In this document: positions 25,186-34,825 of the stretch, piece after piece
Position numbering within the stretch: the stretch's first letter is position 1
Layout: every line of letters starts with the position of its first letter
DNA from: Thermobacillus sp. ZCTH02-B1
GTDB lineage: Bacteria; Bacillota; Bacilli; Paenibacillales; Paenibacillaceae
Reading direction: 5' to 3'
Assembly: GCF_002159085.1 (NCBI RefSeq)
Contig: NZ_LZRU01000012.1
Location: 186,001 to 250,000, forward strand
Length of the DNA stretch: 64,000 bases
The notes under the pieces: model-generated
What the model was told of the DNA's origin: nothing
Database searches by the model: none
The model's input: only the letters and a program-made list of their open reading frames with translations
Position numbers and translations under genes: made by a program

Positions 25186-26901
25186 TCAGAACAGGAAATA
25201 GCGCTGCGCCATCGGCAGCACGGCCGCCGGCTCGCACGTGCACGGCTCGCCGTCGACGGTCACCCGGTACGTCTCGGGATCAACCTCGATGCGCGGCGTC
25301 GCGTCGTTCAGCACCATGTCCTTCTTGCCGATGTTCCGGCAGCTGCGGACCGGCTCCACCCGCTTCGCGAGGCCGAGCTTCTGCGCGATCCCCCGTTCGT
25401 ACGCCGCCCGCGAGACGAACGTGATCGACGTCGCGGCGCGCGCCCGGCCGAACGAGGCGAACATCGGCCGGCCGAACACCGGCTGCGGCGTCGGGATCGA
25501 CGCGTTCGGATCGCCCATTTGCGCCCAGGCGATCGCGCCGCCCTTCAGCACGAGATCCGGCTTCACGCCGAAGAACATCGGGTTCCAGATGACGAGATCG
25601 GCGAACTTCCCCGGTTCGATCGAACCGACCAGATGCGCGATGCCGTGCGTGATCGCCGGGTTGATCGTGTACTTGGCGATGTAGCGCCGGATGCGGAAGT
25701 TGTCGTTCCGTTCCGTGTCGGGCGGAAGCGGTCCGCGCTGGCGTTTCATTTTGTCGGCGGTCTGCCAGGTGCGGATGATCACTTCCCCGACCCGTCCCAT
25801 CGCCTGCGAGTCGGAGCTGATCATGCTGAACACGCCGAGGTCGTGCAGGATGTCCTCCGCGGCGATCGTCTCGGGCCGGATGCGCGAATCGGCGAAGGCG
25901 ACGTCCTCGGGGATCCGGCTGTCGAGATGGTGGCAGACCATCAGCATGTCGAGGTGCTCGTCGATCGTGTTCACCGTGAACGGACGGGTCGGATTCGTCG
26001 ACGACGGCAGCACGTTGGGATACGACGCGACGCGGATGATGTCCGGCGCGTGGCCGCCGCCGGCGCCCTCGGTGTGGTACGTGTGGATCGTCCGGCCGGC
26101 GATCGCGGCGATCGTGTCCTCGACGAACCCCGACTCGTTCAGCGTGTCGGTGTGGATCGCGACCTGCACGTCATGGAGGTCCGCCGCCCGGAGGCACGCG
26201 TCGATCGCGGCCGGCGTCGTGCCCCAGTCCTCGTGCAGCTTGAGTCCGATGGCGCCCGCCTCGATCTGCTCGACGAGCGGCTCGATGAACGAAGCGTTCC
26301 CCTTGCCGGTGAAGCCGAGGTTCATCGGGAACGCCTCGGCCGCCTCCAGCATGCGCGCGATGTGCCACGCCCCCGGCGTGCACGTCGTCGCGTTCGTGCC
26401 GGTGGCCGGACCGGTGCCGCCGCCGATCATCGTCGTGATGCCGGAGGCGAGCGCCGTTTCGATCTGCTGCGGGCAGATGAAATGCACGTGCGTGTCGATG
26501 CCGCCCGCCGTGACGATGCGCCCTTCGCCCGCGATCACTTCCGTGGAGGCGCCGACGATCAGGTTCGGATCGACGCCGTCCATCACGTCGGGGTTGCCGC
26601 CCTTGCCGATGCCGACGATCAGGCCGTCCTTGATGCCGATGTCGGCCTTCACGATGCCCCAATGGTCGATGATGACCGCGTTCGTGATGATCGTGTCGAG
26701 CACGCCGTCATCGCGCCGCGCCCGGCCCGACTGCCCCATGCCGTCGCGGATCACCTTGCCTCCGCCGAACTTGCACTCGTCGCCGTAGACGGTGAAGTCC
26801 TTCTCGATCTCGGCCCACAGCTCCGTATCCGCCAGCCGGATCGCGTCGCCCGTCGTCGGGCCGAACATGCCGGCGTAGCTTCTGCGGTCCATCCGGCTCA
26901 T
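25186..26901 (-). CDS. ureC: Urease subunit alpha
   Basis: A 571-residue catalytic subunit that hydrolyses urea to ammonia and carbamate. Nickel ligands are visible: HVHFICP (two His), the carbamylated Lys in [19 protein letters not shown] and [15 protein letters not shown]; the flap is [20 protein letters not shown], with the flap His-His and Cys. The ATG at 26901 has AAGGAGG seven bases upstream; a longer frame adds six residues. It overlaps ureB as ATGA. All ligands are present, so the enzyme should be active. Confidence 0.97.
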   Translation of the reverse strand: MSRMDRRSYAGMFGPTTGDAIRLADTELWAEIEKDFTVYGDECKFGGGKVIRDGMGQSGRARRDDGVLDTIITNAVIIDHWGIVKADIGIKDGLIVGIGKGGNPDVMDGVDPNLIVGASTEVIAGEGRIVTAGGIDTHVHFICPQQIETALASGITTMIGGGTGPATGTNATTCTPGAWHIARMLEAAEAFPMNLGFTGKGNASFIEPLVEQIEAGAIGLKLHEDWGTTPAAIDACLRAADLHDVQVAIHTDTLNESGFVEDTIAAIAGRTIHTYHTEGAGGGHAPDIIRVASYPNVLPSSTNPTRPFTVNTIDEHLDMLMVCHHLDSRIPEDVAFADSRIRPETIAAEDILHDLGVFSMISSDSQAMGRVGEVIIRTWQTADKMKRQRGPLPPDTERNDNFRIRRYIAKYTINPAITHGIAHLVGSIEPGKFADLVIWNPMFFGVKPDLVLKGGAIAWAQMGDPNASIPTPQPVFGRPMFASFGRARAATSITFVSRAAYERGIAQKLGLAKRVEPVRSCRNIGKKDMVLNDATPRIEVDPETYRVTVDGEPCTCEPAAVLPMAQRYFLF

Positions 26902-27266
26902 CCCGGCCCCTCCTTCCATGCCGCAAGCCGCTTCCGCACCTCGTCGGGCACGGCGCCGGGCTCCGTTGCGCCCCGCGTCAGCCCGTTCAGGCCGAAGACG
27001 CGGCGGGCGCCGCCGATCGCGGTCAGGACGACCGGCTTCTCCTCGCCCGGCTCGAACCGGACCGCCGTCCCGGCCGGAATGTCCAGCCGCATGCCGAACG
27101 CCGCCTCGCGGTCGAAGACGAGGGCGCGGTTCACCTCGAAGAAATGAAAATGCGATCCGACCTGCACGGGGCGGTCGCCCGTATTGACGACGACGAGCTC
27201 CCTGCGCGGCCTTCCGGCGTTCAGCTCGATCTCGCCTTCCGCCGTCCGGTATTCCCCTGGAATCAT
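26898..27266 (-). CDS. ureB: Urease subunit beta
   Basis: A 122-residue structural subunit. It begins [18 protein letters not shown] and contains [14 protein letters not shown] and [16 protein letters not shown], all typical of UreB. An in-frame ATG at 27275 is close behind AAGGAG and is the alternative start. Beta, gamma (ureA) and alpha subunits are separate genes, as usual in bacteria. Confidence 0.94.
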   Translation of the reverse strand: MIPGEYRTAEGEIELNAGRPRRELVVVNTGDRPVQVGSHFHFFEVNRALVFDREAAFGMRLDIPAGTAVRFEPGEEKPVVLTAIGGARRVFGLNGLTRGATEPGAVPDEVRKRLAAWKEGPG

Positions 27267-27325
27267 GTGCGGCATCTCTCCTTCCCGCTTTCGCCCTTCG
27301 GCGGCCCGTGCGGCCGTCATCCGGT

Positions 27326-27628
27326 TCACGTGATCGGATGATGGACGGTAACCAGCTTCGTGCCGTCCGGGAAGGTCGCCTCGACCTGCACTTCCTGGAT
27401 CATTTCCGGCACCCCTTCCATCACCTGGTCCCGGCGCAGGATGCGGGTGCCGTGCGCCATCAGTTCGGCGACCGATTTCCCTTCGCGCGCGCCCTCGAGA
27501 ATTTCGGACGTGATGAGCGCCACGCTTTCCGGATAGTTCAGCTTGATGCCGCGCTCGAGCCTCCTCCGCGCCAGGTCGGCGGCATAGCTGATCATGAGCC
27601 GCTCCTTCTCCCTCTCCGTCAGCAGCAT
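27326..27628 (-). CDS. ureA: Urease subunit gamma
   Basis: A 100-residue structural subunit and first gene of the operon. Typical segments are [40 protein letters not shown] and the C-terminal VTVHHPIT. It lies 59 bases before ureB. The promoter and two nitrogen-regulator boxes lie 31-100 bases upstream of its start. Confidence 0.95.
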   Translation of the reverse strand: MLLTEREKERLMISYAADLARRRLERGIKLNYPESVALITSEILEGAREGKSVAELMAHGTRILRRDQVMEGVPEMIQEVQVEATFPDGTKLVTVHHPIT

Positions 27629-27658
27629 GCGTACATCTCACCCCGCAGTCCATTGAAA

Positions 27659-27675
27659 TGTTCGGTTTTCTAACA
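27659..27675. promoter_or_regulatory. Downstream GlnR/TnrA box (two mismatches)
   Basis: TGTTCGGTTTTCTAACA keeps both half-sites TGTN and NACA and the T-run of the GlnR/TnrA consensus (TGTNANAWWWTNTNACA) with two mismatches. It overlaps the expected transcription start of the urease operon, a repressing position. Confidence 0.6.
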
Positions 27676-27677
27676 TG

Positions 27678-27706
27678 ATTATAGCGGAAATCCGGTTTTT
27701 GTGCAA
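27678..27706 (-). promoter_or_regulatory. Strong promoter of the urease operon
   Basis: TTGCAC (27706-27701) and TATAAT (27683-27678) are separated by exactly 17 bases on the minus strand. Start of transcription is expected near 27671. Confidence 0.85.
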
Positions 27707-27711
27707 TTTTA

Positions 27712-27728
27712 TGTTAGATTTTATTACA
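27712..27728. promoter_or_regulatory. Upstream GlnR/TnrA box (perfect match)
   Basis: TGTTAGATTTTATTACA fits every position of the GlnR/TnrA consensus TGTNANAWWWTNTNACA. Its centre is about 49 bases upstream of the predicted transcription start, the position from which TnrA activates in B. subtilis. Confidence 0.8.
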
Positions 27729-27983
27729 CGAAATCATCGATGCCTTACGGAGCTTGCATCCCCGCGGAAGGGCATGCTGCGTTCGGGTCGTACGGATTTC
27801 ACCGGTATTTCGGGGCGGTAAGTCCGGTTCCGGCGACGCGGCGGCCGAGGCGCCGGAAGCGCGCGTTCCGGCGACACCGACGAATCGGACCGATTTCTTC
27901 TGACTTGCGGACCGCAGACCGCGATCCGCCGCGATTCGGTTCCCCGGCACGGACACGACGCGATGCGGGACAGGTTGCCCTCG

Positions 27984-28028
27984 TCCGTGACATGTCCCGG
28001 AACAATGGCACCAGGACATGGCCACGGA
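27984..28028. other. Hairpin in the ure-ilvD intergenic region
   Basis: CCGTG-A-CATGTCC pairs with GGACATG-GC-CACGG across a 16-base loop. It lies upstream of the proposed ilvD promoter. The remaining bases of the 540-base gap between ureA and ilvD hold no gene I can support. Confidence 0.4.
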
Positions 28029-28051
28029 ACCATGACATGCGCCCGCGCCGA

Positions 28052-28080
28052 TTGCTAGTCAAGTCATTGATGGATATGTT
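28052..28080 (+). promoter_or_regulatory. Candidate ilvD promoter
   Basis: TTGCTA (28052-28057) and TATGTT (28075-28080) are 17 bases apart. TACACT four bases further is an alternative -10. No T-box or attenuator is visible before ilvD. Confidence 0.4.
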
Positions 28081-28168
28081 ACACTAATTGAGATAGTCCC
28101 GGCATTCGCTCGGACATGCGCGGAACGGAACGCTGAACGTCACCAGAATCGGAAAGGGGAAATCGCAG

Positions 28169-29866
28169 GTGACCACCACGACCACAGCGAGAAAAATGAG
28201 ATCCGACATGATCAAGCGCGGATTCGACCGCGCCCCGCACCGCAGCCTGCTGCGCGCCGCAGGCGTCAGGGAAGAGGACTTTGACAAACCGTTCATCGCG
28301 GTCTGCAACTCGTACATCGACATCATTCCGGGCCATGTCCATCTCCAGGAATTCGGCAAGCTCGTGAAGGAGGCGATCCGCGAAGCCGGCGGCGTGCCGT
28401 TCGAGTTCAACACGATCGGCGTCGACGACGGCATCGCGATGGGCCATATCGGCATGCGCTACTCCCTCGCGAGCCGGGAGCTCATCGCCGATTCGGTCGA
28501 GACGGTCGTGAACGCCCACTGGTTCGACGGCATGATCTGCATTCCGAACTGCGACAAAATCACGCCGGGCATGATGATGGCCGCACTCCGCATCAACATC
28601 CCGACGATCTTCGTCAGCGGCGGTCCGATGAAGGCCGGCAGGCTCCCCGACGGCCGCGCGATCTCGCTCTCGAGCGTGTTCGAAGGCGTCGGCGCCTACC
28701 AGTCGGGCAAGATCGACGAGAAGGGGCTGCGGGAGCTCGAGCTGTACGGCTGCCCGTCCTGCGGATCCTGCTCCGGCATGTTCACCGCGAACTCGATGAA
28801 CTGCCTCGCCGAAGCGCTCGGCCTCGCGCTGCCGGGCAACGGCACGATCCTCGCCACTTCGGAGGAACGCCGCGAGCTCGTCAGACGGTCGGCATTCCAG
28901 CTCATGGAGCTCATCAAGCGCGACATCAAGCCGCGGGACATCGTGACGAAGGAAGCGATCGACAACGCGTTCGCCCTCGACATGGCGATGGGCGGTTCGA
29001 CGAACACCGTGCTGCACACGCTCGCGATCGCGCGCGAGGCGGGCATCGACTATCCGATTTCCCGCATCAACGAAGTGGCGGAACGCGTGCCGCACCTTGC
29101 GAAGATCGCGCCCGCTTCGGACTATCATATCGAGGACGTGCATGAAGCCGGCGGCGTGTCGGCGATCCTGAACGAGCTCCTGAAGAAGCCCGGCGCGATC
29201 CACGGCGAATGCCTCACCGTCACGGGCAAGACGCTCCGCGAGAACGTCGAGGGCTGCGAGATCAAGAACAAGGACGTCATCCGGCCGCTGGACAACCCGC
29301 ACAGCGAGCGCGGCGGCCTCGCGATCCTGTTCGGCAACCTGGCGCCGGAGGGTGCGGTCGTCAAGGTCGGCGCGGTCGATCCGTCGGTCGGCGGCTACCA
29401 CAAGGGCCCGGCCATCTGCTTCGACTCGCAGGACGAGGCGCTCGCGGGCATCGCGTCCGGCAAGGTGAAGGAAGGCCATGTCGTCATCATCCGTTACGAA
29501 GGGCCGAAGGGCGGGCCCGGCATGCCGGAGATGCTGGCGCCCACGTCGCAGATCGTCGGCATGGGCCTCGGCGCGAAGGTCGGGCTCGTGACGGACGGCC
29601 GGTTCTCCGGCGCGTCCCGCGGCATTAGCATCGGCCACGTCTCGCCGGAGGCGGCGGAAGGCGGTCCGATCGCGTTCGTCCGCGACGGCGACATCATCGA
29701 GCTCGATCTGAACAACCGCAGGATCAACGTGCTGATCAGCGACGAGGAAATGGAAAAGCGGCGCAAAGAATGGCCCGGCTTCAAGCCGAAGATTTCGGGC
29801 GGCTATCTCGCGCGCTACTCGCATCTCGTCACGAACGCCAGCATGGGCGCGGTCCTGAAGATCTGA
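28169..29866 (+). CDS. ilvD: Dihydroxy-acid dehydratase
   Basis: A 565-residue Fe-S dehydratase acting in the third step common to valine and isoleucine synthesis (and leucine and pantothenate via valine's precursor). Cluster cysteines appear in [25 protein letters not shown] and [18 protein letters not shown]; the Mg site DDG follows in VDDGIAMGH. The start is GTG with AAAGGGG ten bases upstream. The gene stands alone, away from other ilv/leu genes, and ends inside a short tandem duplication. Confidence 0.96.
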   Translation: MTTTTTARKMRSDMIKRGFDRAPHRSLLRAAGVREEDFDKPFIAVCNSYIDIIPGHVHLQEFGKLVKEAIREAGGVPFEFNTIGVDDGIAMGHIGMRYSLASRELIADSVETVVNAHWFDGMICIPNCDKITPGMMMAALRINIPTIFVSGGPMKAGRLPDGRAISLSSVFEGVGAYQSGKIDEKGLRELELYGCPSCGSCSGMFTANSMNCLAEALGLALPGNGTILATSEERRELVRRSAFQLMELIKRDIKPRDIVTKEAIDNAFALDMAMGGSTNTVLHTLAIAREAGIDYPISRINEVAERVPHLAKIAPASDYHIEDVHEAGGVSAILNELLKKPGAIHGECLTVTGKTLRENVEGCEIKNKDVIRPLDNPHSERGGLAILFGNLAPEGAVVKVGAVDPSVGGYHKGPAICFDSQDEALAGIASGKVKEGHVVIIRYEGPKGGPGMPEMLAPTSQIVGMGLGAKVGLVTDGRFSGASRGISIGHVSPEAAEGGPIAFVRDGDIIELDLNNRRINVLISDEEMEKRRKEWPGFKPKISGGYLARYSHLVTNASMGAVLKI

Positions 29867-29898
29867 ACCGGACAACACGGCTGAACCGGACAACACGG
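29863..29898 (+). repeat. 18-base tandem duplication over the ilvD stop
   Basis: CTGAACCGGACAACACGG occurs twice without any gap or mismatch. The first copy contains the ilvD TGA (29864-29866). Confidence 0.95.
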
Positions 29899-29915
29899 CA
29901 TTTCATTTCCCAAGC

Positions 29916-29964
29916 AAACGGGCTGTTCCGAAGGATCCCGGGGATCCGACGGAACAGCCCGTTT
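29916..29964 (+). terminator. Terminator after ilvD
   Basis: A 14-base perfect stem (AAACGGGCTGTTCC with GGAACAGCCCGTTT) encloses a second inverted repeat, GGATCCC with GGGATCC. It ends in TTTCTCGTCTTG on the plus strand. Confidence 0.85.
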
Positions 29965-30090
29965 CTCGTCTTGTCGGCGGGCACTCGCTTGCCCTGTTGC
30001 GGCTGCACGTTCCCGAGTGCGGCCTGCGGTCGGACCCGTCCGCACTGCGGGATGACGTACTTTCATCGACTCATTGCATCATGGCTTGCA

Positions 30091-31503
30091 TCATTGCGGC
30101 AGCGCATTCCCGCCCGTCAGGACGGGCGCTCCCGCGCCGTCGGCCGGCACCGCCCCCGCGGCGGTCCCGAGCTTGCCGGACGCTTTCCGTTCCGCTTCGT
30201 CCGCCGCGCTGCCGTACCGCCTCAGGAATCCGTCCAGCGACATCGCCATGATGCGCGGATGGAACTGCGCCTCCTTGTCCCGGAGCAGCTTCCTGCCGTT
30301 CGGGTTCAGCACCCGGATCAGCAGGCGGAGGTACCGGGTCGTGAAAAACCGGAACGGTCCCCGCGGCAGATCGAACACGCTGAACCCGAACGCCTCCGGA
30401 CCTCGGTGAATGAGGCTGACGCCGTAGAGCGCCTTGACGCCGCGCAGATCGGCGCAACGCTCGAGATGCCGGGCCAGCGTCGGCAGCGACCGCTCCGCGT
30501 CGCGGATCAGCGCGATCGCCACCTTCACGACGGAGCGCGCGTTCGCGAGCAAATGCCGCAGCTTCGCATTGTCGAAATGCAGCTCGACGATCCGGTCCTT
30601 CGGCCGGATCACGGTGCCGTCGTCCAGCCTGAGCTCGGGACCGGCGTACGGCCGGATGCGGTAATGGAGCAGCGAATCGTCTCCCGGATCGACGATCCGG
30701 AACAGTGCGTTGAAGCACCGCTCCCAGACCATCCAGCAGGCCGCCGCCGTCCGCCGGATGAAGCCCGGCCCCTTCTCCGCCATCTCCCGCGCGCGGTTCC
30801 GGTCCGTCAAGGCGATCATCTCCCCGATCGTCACGAATCGATAGCCCATCTCGCTGCCACGCCGCAAATACACTTCCAGCGCCTGCAGCATGTTTTCCGG
30901 CGCGTCCTCGTCCGCTCCGAACGTCCTGCCGCAGTCATGCAGCAGCAGCACTTCGCCCGGGCGCAGCTTCTTCAGCATCCGTGCCGTCAGCCGCTCGACG
31001 CCGACCCGTTTCCGCCAGTCGCCGAACATCGCCGACCACAGAATGATCTGCAAATGGCCGAGATTCGCGTAATCGAACAGATTGACGATGCCCCACGGAG
31101 GCCGGTAATAGATCGGCTTCACGCCGGCTTCCCGCTCGATGATCTCGCTCGTGCGGGCGATCTGCCGCTTTACCGTTCCGGGGCGCATGAGCCAATTCGT
31201 TTTGTGAACATAATTATGGATGCCGATGGTATGGCCTTCCTCCGCCATCCGCCGGAGCAGTTCGGGGTGCCGCTCGGCGTGGGCGCCCACGACGAAGAAC
31301 GTCGCCTTCGCCCCGTATTTCCGCAGCAGATCGAGCAGGCGCGGCGTGTATACCGGATCCGGCCCGTCGTCGAACGTCAGCGCGATCTCCCTCAGCGTAC
31401 GCCCGCGCTTGAACACGCGGAACCCGAACGCCCGGCTGATGAAGCCCGGCAGAAACGCGTAGAACGTCAGAAAGTAGAATACCCACAGCAGCATATTCTC
31501 CAT
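30091..31503 (-). CDS. Polysaccharide deacetylase (NodB) with YkoP-like C-terminus
   Basis: A 470-residue membrane-anchored enzyme. A hydrophobic helix (residues about 5-25) precedes a NodB deacetylase domain with ALTFDDGPDPVYT (metal Asp), HTIGIHNYVHKTN (metal His), YRPPWG and EVLLLHDCG. From about residue 260 a second domain begins (LHYRIRPYAGPELRLDDG; IVELHFDNAKLRHL) that resembles YkoP-type proteins. NodB enzymes deacetylate N-acetylglucosamine polymers outside the cell; the exact substrate is unknown. It is a single-gene unit divergent from the permease gene. An in-frame ATG at 31494 is possible. Confidence 0.85.
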   Translation of the reverse strand: MENMLLWVFYFLTFYAFLPGFISRAFGFRVFKRGRTLREIALTFDDGPDPVYTPRLLDLLRKYGAKATFFVVGAHAERHPELLRRMAEEGHTIGIHNYVHKTNWLMRPGTVKRQIARTSEIIEREAGVKPIYYRPPWGIVNLFDYANLGHLQIILWSAMFGDWRKRVGVERLTARMLKKLRPGEVLLLHDCGRTFGADEDAPENMLQALEVYLRRGSEMGYRFVTIGEMIALTDRNRAREMAEKGPGFIRRTAAACWMVWERCFNALFRIVDPGDDSLLHYRIRPYAGPELRLDDGTVIRPKDRIVELHFDNAKLRHLLANARSVVKVAIALIRDAERSLPTLARHLERCADLRGVKALYGVSLIHRGPEAFGFSVFDLPRGPFRFFTTRYLRLLIRVLNPNGRKLLRDKEAQFHPRIMAMSLDGFLRRYGSAADEAERKASGKLGTAAGAVPADGAGAPVLTGGNALPQ

Positions 31504-31677
31504 GCGTACGTTTCCCCACCATTCCCAGCGGACGCCGCGCCGGAATCGCTCTCGCCGGCGTCGAAATTCATTTTGATTGTATCATATCTCGCAAAAAAAT
31601 AGTCGGTCCGCGCCATTCTATAGTAAAATCAGGTTGTCCCGCGCTTCCAGCCATCACCATTCCGAAGGAGAGTCGAT

Positions 31678-32820
31678 ATGCTCGCTTTCTACAAGCGCTA
31701 CTGGCGGACGGCGTTCGATATCGCGCTCATCGCGCTCACCGTCTGGCTCATCATGTACATTTTCAGCTTCCTGTACAAAATCGCCGCCCCGGTCTTCTTC
31801 TCGCTGCTGATCTTCGCCTGCATCGAGCCGCTCGCGAAGCGGCTTCACCGGATCGGCATCAAGAAGGCGATCGCCTCGGCGATCAGCATCCTCTTCTTCA
31901 CGCTGGTCATCCTCGGCGTGTTCATCGGCGCGGGAGTCCTGATCACCTACGAGATCATGGAGTTTGTCGACCGGCTGCCTTCCTACCAGTCGATCTTCAC
32001 GCAAGAGGCGACCTACTGGATCGCCTGGCTCCAGAGCCGGATCGAGCTTCTGCCCGACAGCGTCGTGCAGCAGTCGCAGAGCGTCATCGACTCGATTACG
32101 GGCTGGGGACAGAGGGTTGTCACCCAGGTTCTGCTCGGACTCGTGAACGTGCTCTCGTCCTTCAGCACCTTCATGTTCAACTTCGGCATCGGCATCATCC
32201 TCGCGTACTTCCTGAGCATCGAGATCGACATGTGGAAGAAGATCGCCCGGGAGAAAACCCCCAACACCTTCAAAAAGGCGTTCTACTTCCTGAAGGACAA
32301 CGTGCTCGCCGGCATCGTCGGATATCTGAAGGCGCAGCTCATCCTCGTCTCGATCACCTTCGTGATCATCCTGTCGGCGCTGCTCCTGCTCGGCGTGAAC
32401 AACGCCTTCATGATCGCGGCGCTGTCGGCCGTCGCGGACATCCTGCCGCTGCTCGGCGTCACGACCGTGTTCGCGCCGTGGATCATCTATCTGTTCATCG
32501 TCGGACAGACGAAGCTCGCGATCTGGCTGACCGTCATCCTGGGCGTCGTGCTGCTCGCGCGTCAGATTCTCGAGCCGAAGATCACGGGCGGCACGCTCGG
32601 CGTCTCCGCCTATACGATGCTCGTCTGCATGCTGGTGTCGCTGTCGCTCTTCGGCGTGGCCGGCGTCATCCTGTCGCCGGTGATCGTCATCCTGATCAAG
32701 CAACTGCACGCGCAGGGCTACCTGCGCCGCTGGATCCGGCCGCCCCTCGATTACGATGACCCGCCGGGCGGGCCGCAGGGGGACGGCGGCTCTTCCGCGG
32801 GGCCGAACCCCGCGGTCTGA
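31678..32820 (+). CDS. AI-2E family permease
   Basis: A 380-residue membrane protein with about eight helices: hydrophobic segments at the N-terminus (residues 10-80), a long amphipathic middle, and a C-terminal group with LLGVTTVFAPWIIYLFIVG and LEPKITGGTLGVSAYTML. The family includes TqsA (autoinducer-2 exporter) and ion/proton antiporters; sequence alone does not decide which. GAAGGAGAG precedes the ATG. It ends in a Pro/Gly-rich tail and faces a bidirectional hairpin. The window has a second member, at 45338-46408. Confidence 0.85.
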   Translation: MLAFYKRYWRTAFDIALIALTVWLIMYIFSFLYKIAAPVFFSLLIFACIEPLAKRLHRIGIKKAIASAISILFFTLVILGVFIGAGVLITYEIMEFVDRLPSYQSIFTQEATYWIAWLQSRIELLPDSVVQQSQSVIDSITGWGQRVVTQVLLGLVNVLSSFSTFMFNFGIGIILAYFLSIEIDMWKKIAREKTPNTFKKAFYFLKDNVLAGIVGYLKAQLILVSITFVIILSALLLLGVNNAFMIAALSAVADILPLLGVTTVFAPWIIYLFIVGQTKLAIWLTVILGVVLLARQILEPKITGGTLGVSAYTMLVCMLVSLSLFGVAGVILSPVIVILIKQLHAQGYLRRWIRPPLDYDDPPGGPQGDGGSSAGPNPAV

Positions 32821-32838
32821 CGCCGGTCGCAACGAAAA

Positions 32839-32872
32839 AGCTCCGCTCCGTTAGCGTACGGAGGCGGAGCTT
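32839..32872 (-). terminator. Terminator of the penicillin-binding protein gene
   Basis: AAGCTCCGC and GCGGAGCTT pair, with CTCCGT/ACGGA extending the stem; the minus strand continues TTTTTCG. The stop codon of the PBP gene lies inside the hairpin. It may also stop the facing permease transcript. Confidence 0.8.
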
Positions 32873-34662
32873 GCTTCATGCGCCGCGAGGCAATCCATCA
32901 CTTGCCGGAACAGCTCGGCGGCGAGATGCGGGCTGCCCGCCGGACGGTTGAGCGCCACGACGGCCGCGGTGTAACGGGGCTTGCCGACCGGACCGTATCC
33001 CGCGAACCATTGGTGGTTCACCGGACGGCCGTCCTTCACCGCCTGGGCCGTGCCGCTCTTGCCCGCGAGCGGCCATGCGGCGTCCCGCAGGGCGCGCCCC
33101 GTGCCCTCCCGCACAACCGCCTCCATGCCGCGCATCAGGAAAGCGGCCGTGCGCGACGAGATCCGGCCGAACCGGGACGGCGACTCGGCCGGCGCGAATG
33201 CGGCCATCCGGCTGCCGTCGGCGTAGCGGATCTCCGCCACGATGCGGGGCGCCGGCACCCGGCCGCCGTTCACCAGCGCGGCGACGGCGGCGGCCGCCTG
33301 CAGCGGCGTGGCGGCCGCGTCGCGCTGGCCGATGGCGGTCTGGGCAAGGAGACCGCCGTCTCCCGCGTCCGGCCGGCCGGCGAAGATGCAGCCGCTCTCC
33401 TCCTCGGGCAGCGGCCGGATGTCGCCGCCGGCGCCCGGCCGGCGGACCGGGCGGATAAGCGGCCGGCCGAAGCCGAGCCGGTCGGCCGCCGCCGCGAGCT
33501 GCTCCGGCGTCAGCCGCTCCGCCATTGCCGCGAACGCGACGTTGCATGACTGCGCGAACGCCTCCTCCGGCGTCAGCTCGCCGTGGCCGCCCTCCTTCCA
33601 ACAGGAAAGGCCGTAGCGCCCGTATTCGCCGTCGCACCGGAACCGCTCCCGGGGATGGACGACGCCGGCGTCGAGCGCCGCCGCCAGCGTGACGATCTTG
33701 AAGATCGATCCCGGCGGCACGGCGCGTAGCGCATGGTTCTCCGTGCCGGCGAGATCCGGCGCGAGCCGCAGCGGATCGTACGCCGGCCGCGAGACCATCG
33801 CCAGGAGGTCACCGGTCGCCGCATCCAGCACGACGATCGCCCCCTCTTCCAGTCCGGCCCGGTCCGCGAGCGAGGACAGTTTCCGTTGGAGCAGACCGTC
33901 CAGCGTCGTCCGCACGGTCAGCGGATGGTACCCGCCCGCCTTCCCCGCGATGCGGAGCCCGTCTCCGACCGGCTCGCCGCCCGCGCTTCTCCTGCGCTGG
34001 ACGACGACCGGACCCGGCCCGCGCAGGAGCTTCTCCAGCGAACGCTCGAGCCCCATGGCGCCGATCTGCGTGTCAAGCGGCACTTCGCCCCTCGCCGCCT
34101 CCTCCGCGTACAGTTCGGCCAGGAGGCCGGGATCCCGGCTGAGGAAGCCCACGACATGCTGCGCGCCCAGGACGGACGAATCCCGGGGCGTCCAGGTCAA
34201 CACGTGGACGCCGGCGAGCCCGGCCGCCTCGGCCTCGCCGGCCTCCCGCGAGCCGAGCCGCAGCGGGGCGCGGCCTTCCCGGTCCCGCAGAAACGCCGGC
34301 TCCTCGAGCCCGTCCAGCCAGCCGCGCAGTTCGTCCGGCGGCATGCCGACCGTCTCCGCCAGCTTCCTGTACTGCGCGTCGCTTCCGCGCGGTCCGCGCA
34401 CCGGAAACGCCGCCAGGGCGGGATACGGAAGGCCGACCAGCGACAGGCCGTTCCGGTCGACGATGCGGCCGCGTCCCGTATCGACGACCAGCCGGTCGAA
34501 ACGGCCGGCGACGGCCCGTCCGGCCCAATCCGCCGCAGCGGGCAGCACGCCGGGCAGCGCCTGCAGCCACGCAAGCCTTGCGATGCAGACGGCGGCCGCG
34601 ATGCTGACCGCGACGCCCAGCACGCCGATCCGAAAAATCCTGCTTCCGGTCCGATCTTCCAT
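32851..34662 (-). CDS. Penicillin-binding transpeptidase (class B type)
   Basis: A 603-residue membrane-anchored peptidoglycan transpeptidase. One helix near residues 8-30, then a dimerisation domain, then a transpeptidase domain with PPGSIFKIVT (SxxK, active Ser), QSCNVAFAA (SxN) and LAGKSGTAQAV (KTG-type, here KSG). No glycosyltransferase domain is present, so it is class B. The ATG at 34662 has GGAAGG eight bases upstream; an ATG at 34689 is the alternative. It stands alone, not in a division cluster, so whether it works in growth, division or sporulation is open. Confidence 0.88.
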   Translation of the reverse strand: MEDRTGSRIFRIGVLGVAVSIAAAVCIARLAWLQALPGVLPAAADWAGRAVAGRFDRLVVDTGRGRIVDRNGLSLVGLPYPALAAFPVRGPRGSDAQYRKLAETVGMPPDELRGWLDGLEEPAFLRDREGRAPLRLGSREAGEAEAAGLAGVHVLTWTPRDSSVLGAQHVVGFLSRDPGLLAELYAEEAARGEVPLDTQIGAMGLERSLEKLLRGPGPVVVQRRRSAGGEPVGDGLRIAGKAGGYHPLTVRTTLDGLLQRKLSSLADRAGLEEGAIVVLDAATGDLLAMVSRPAYDPLRLAPDLAGTENHALRAVPPGSIFKIVTLAAALDAGVVHPRERFRCDGEYGRYGLSCWKEGGHGELTPEEAFAQSCNVAFAAMAERLTPEQLAAAADRLGFGRPLIRPVRRPGAGGDIRPLPEEESGCIFAGRPDAGDGGLLAQTAIGQRDAAATPLQAAAAVAALVNGGRVPAPRIVAEIRYADGSRMAAFAPAESPSRFGRISSRTAAFLMRGMEAVVREGTGRALRDAAWPLAGKSGTAQAVKDGRPVNHQWFAGYGPVGKPRYTAAVVALNRPAGSPHLAAELFRQVMDCLAAHEASSASVR

Positions 34663-34780
34663 GCTCCGCACCTTCCCCGATTGGGCCATCCTTCCTTTCA
34701 CCAGCCAGTGTAGCCCGGCGCCCCGCGCCCTATGCCCGGGGGTCGTCCCACGCCGATCGGCCGCCGCTTGCCGACGAAAC

Positions 34781-34813
34781 AAAAAGCGGCCCCGCGCCCG
34801 CGCGCGGAGCCGC
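34781..34813 (-). terminator. Terminator of the chemoreceptor gene
   Basis: GCGGCTCCGCGC and GCGCGGGGCCGC pair over 12 bases (one mismatch), followed by TTTTTG on the minus strand. Confidence 0.85.
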
Positions 34814-34825
34814 ATGATCCGCCTC

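Noticed and set aside
28079-29896. A 605-codon open frame on the minus strand
   Set aside because: Antisense to ilvD over its whole length; GC bias explains the open frame.
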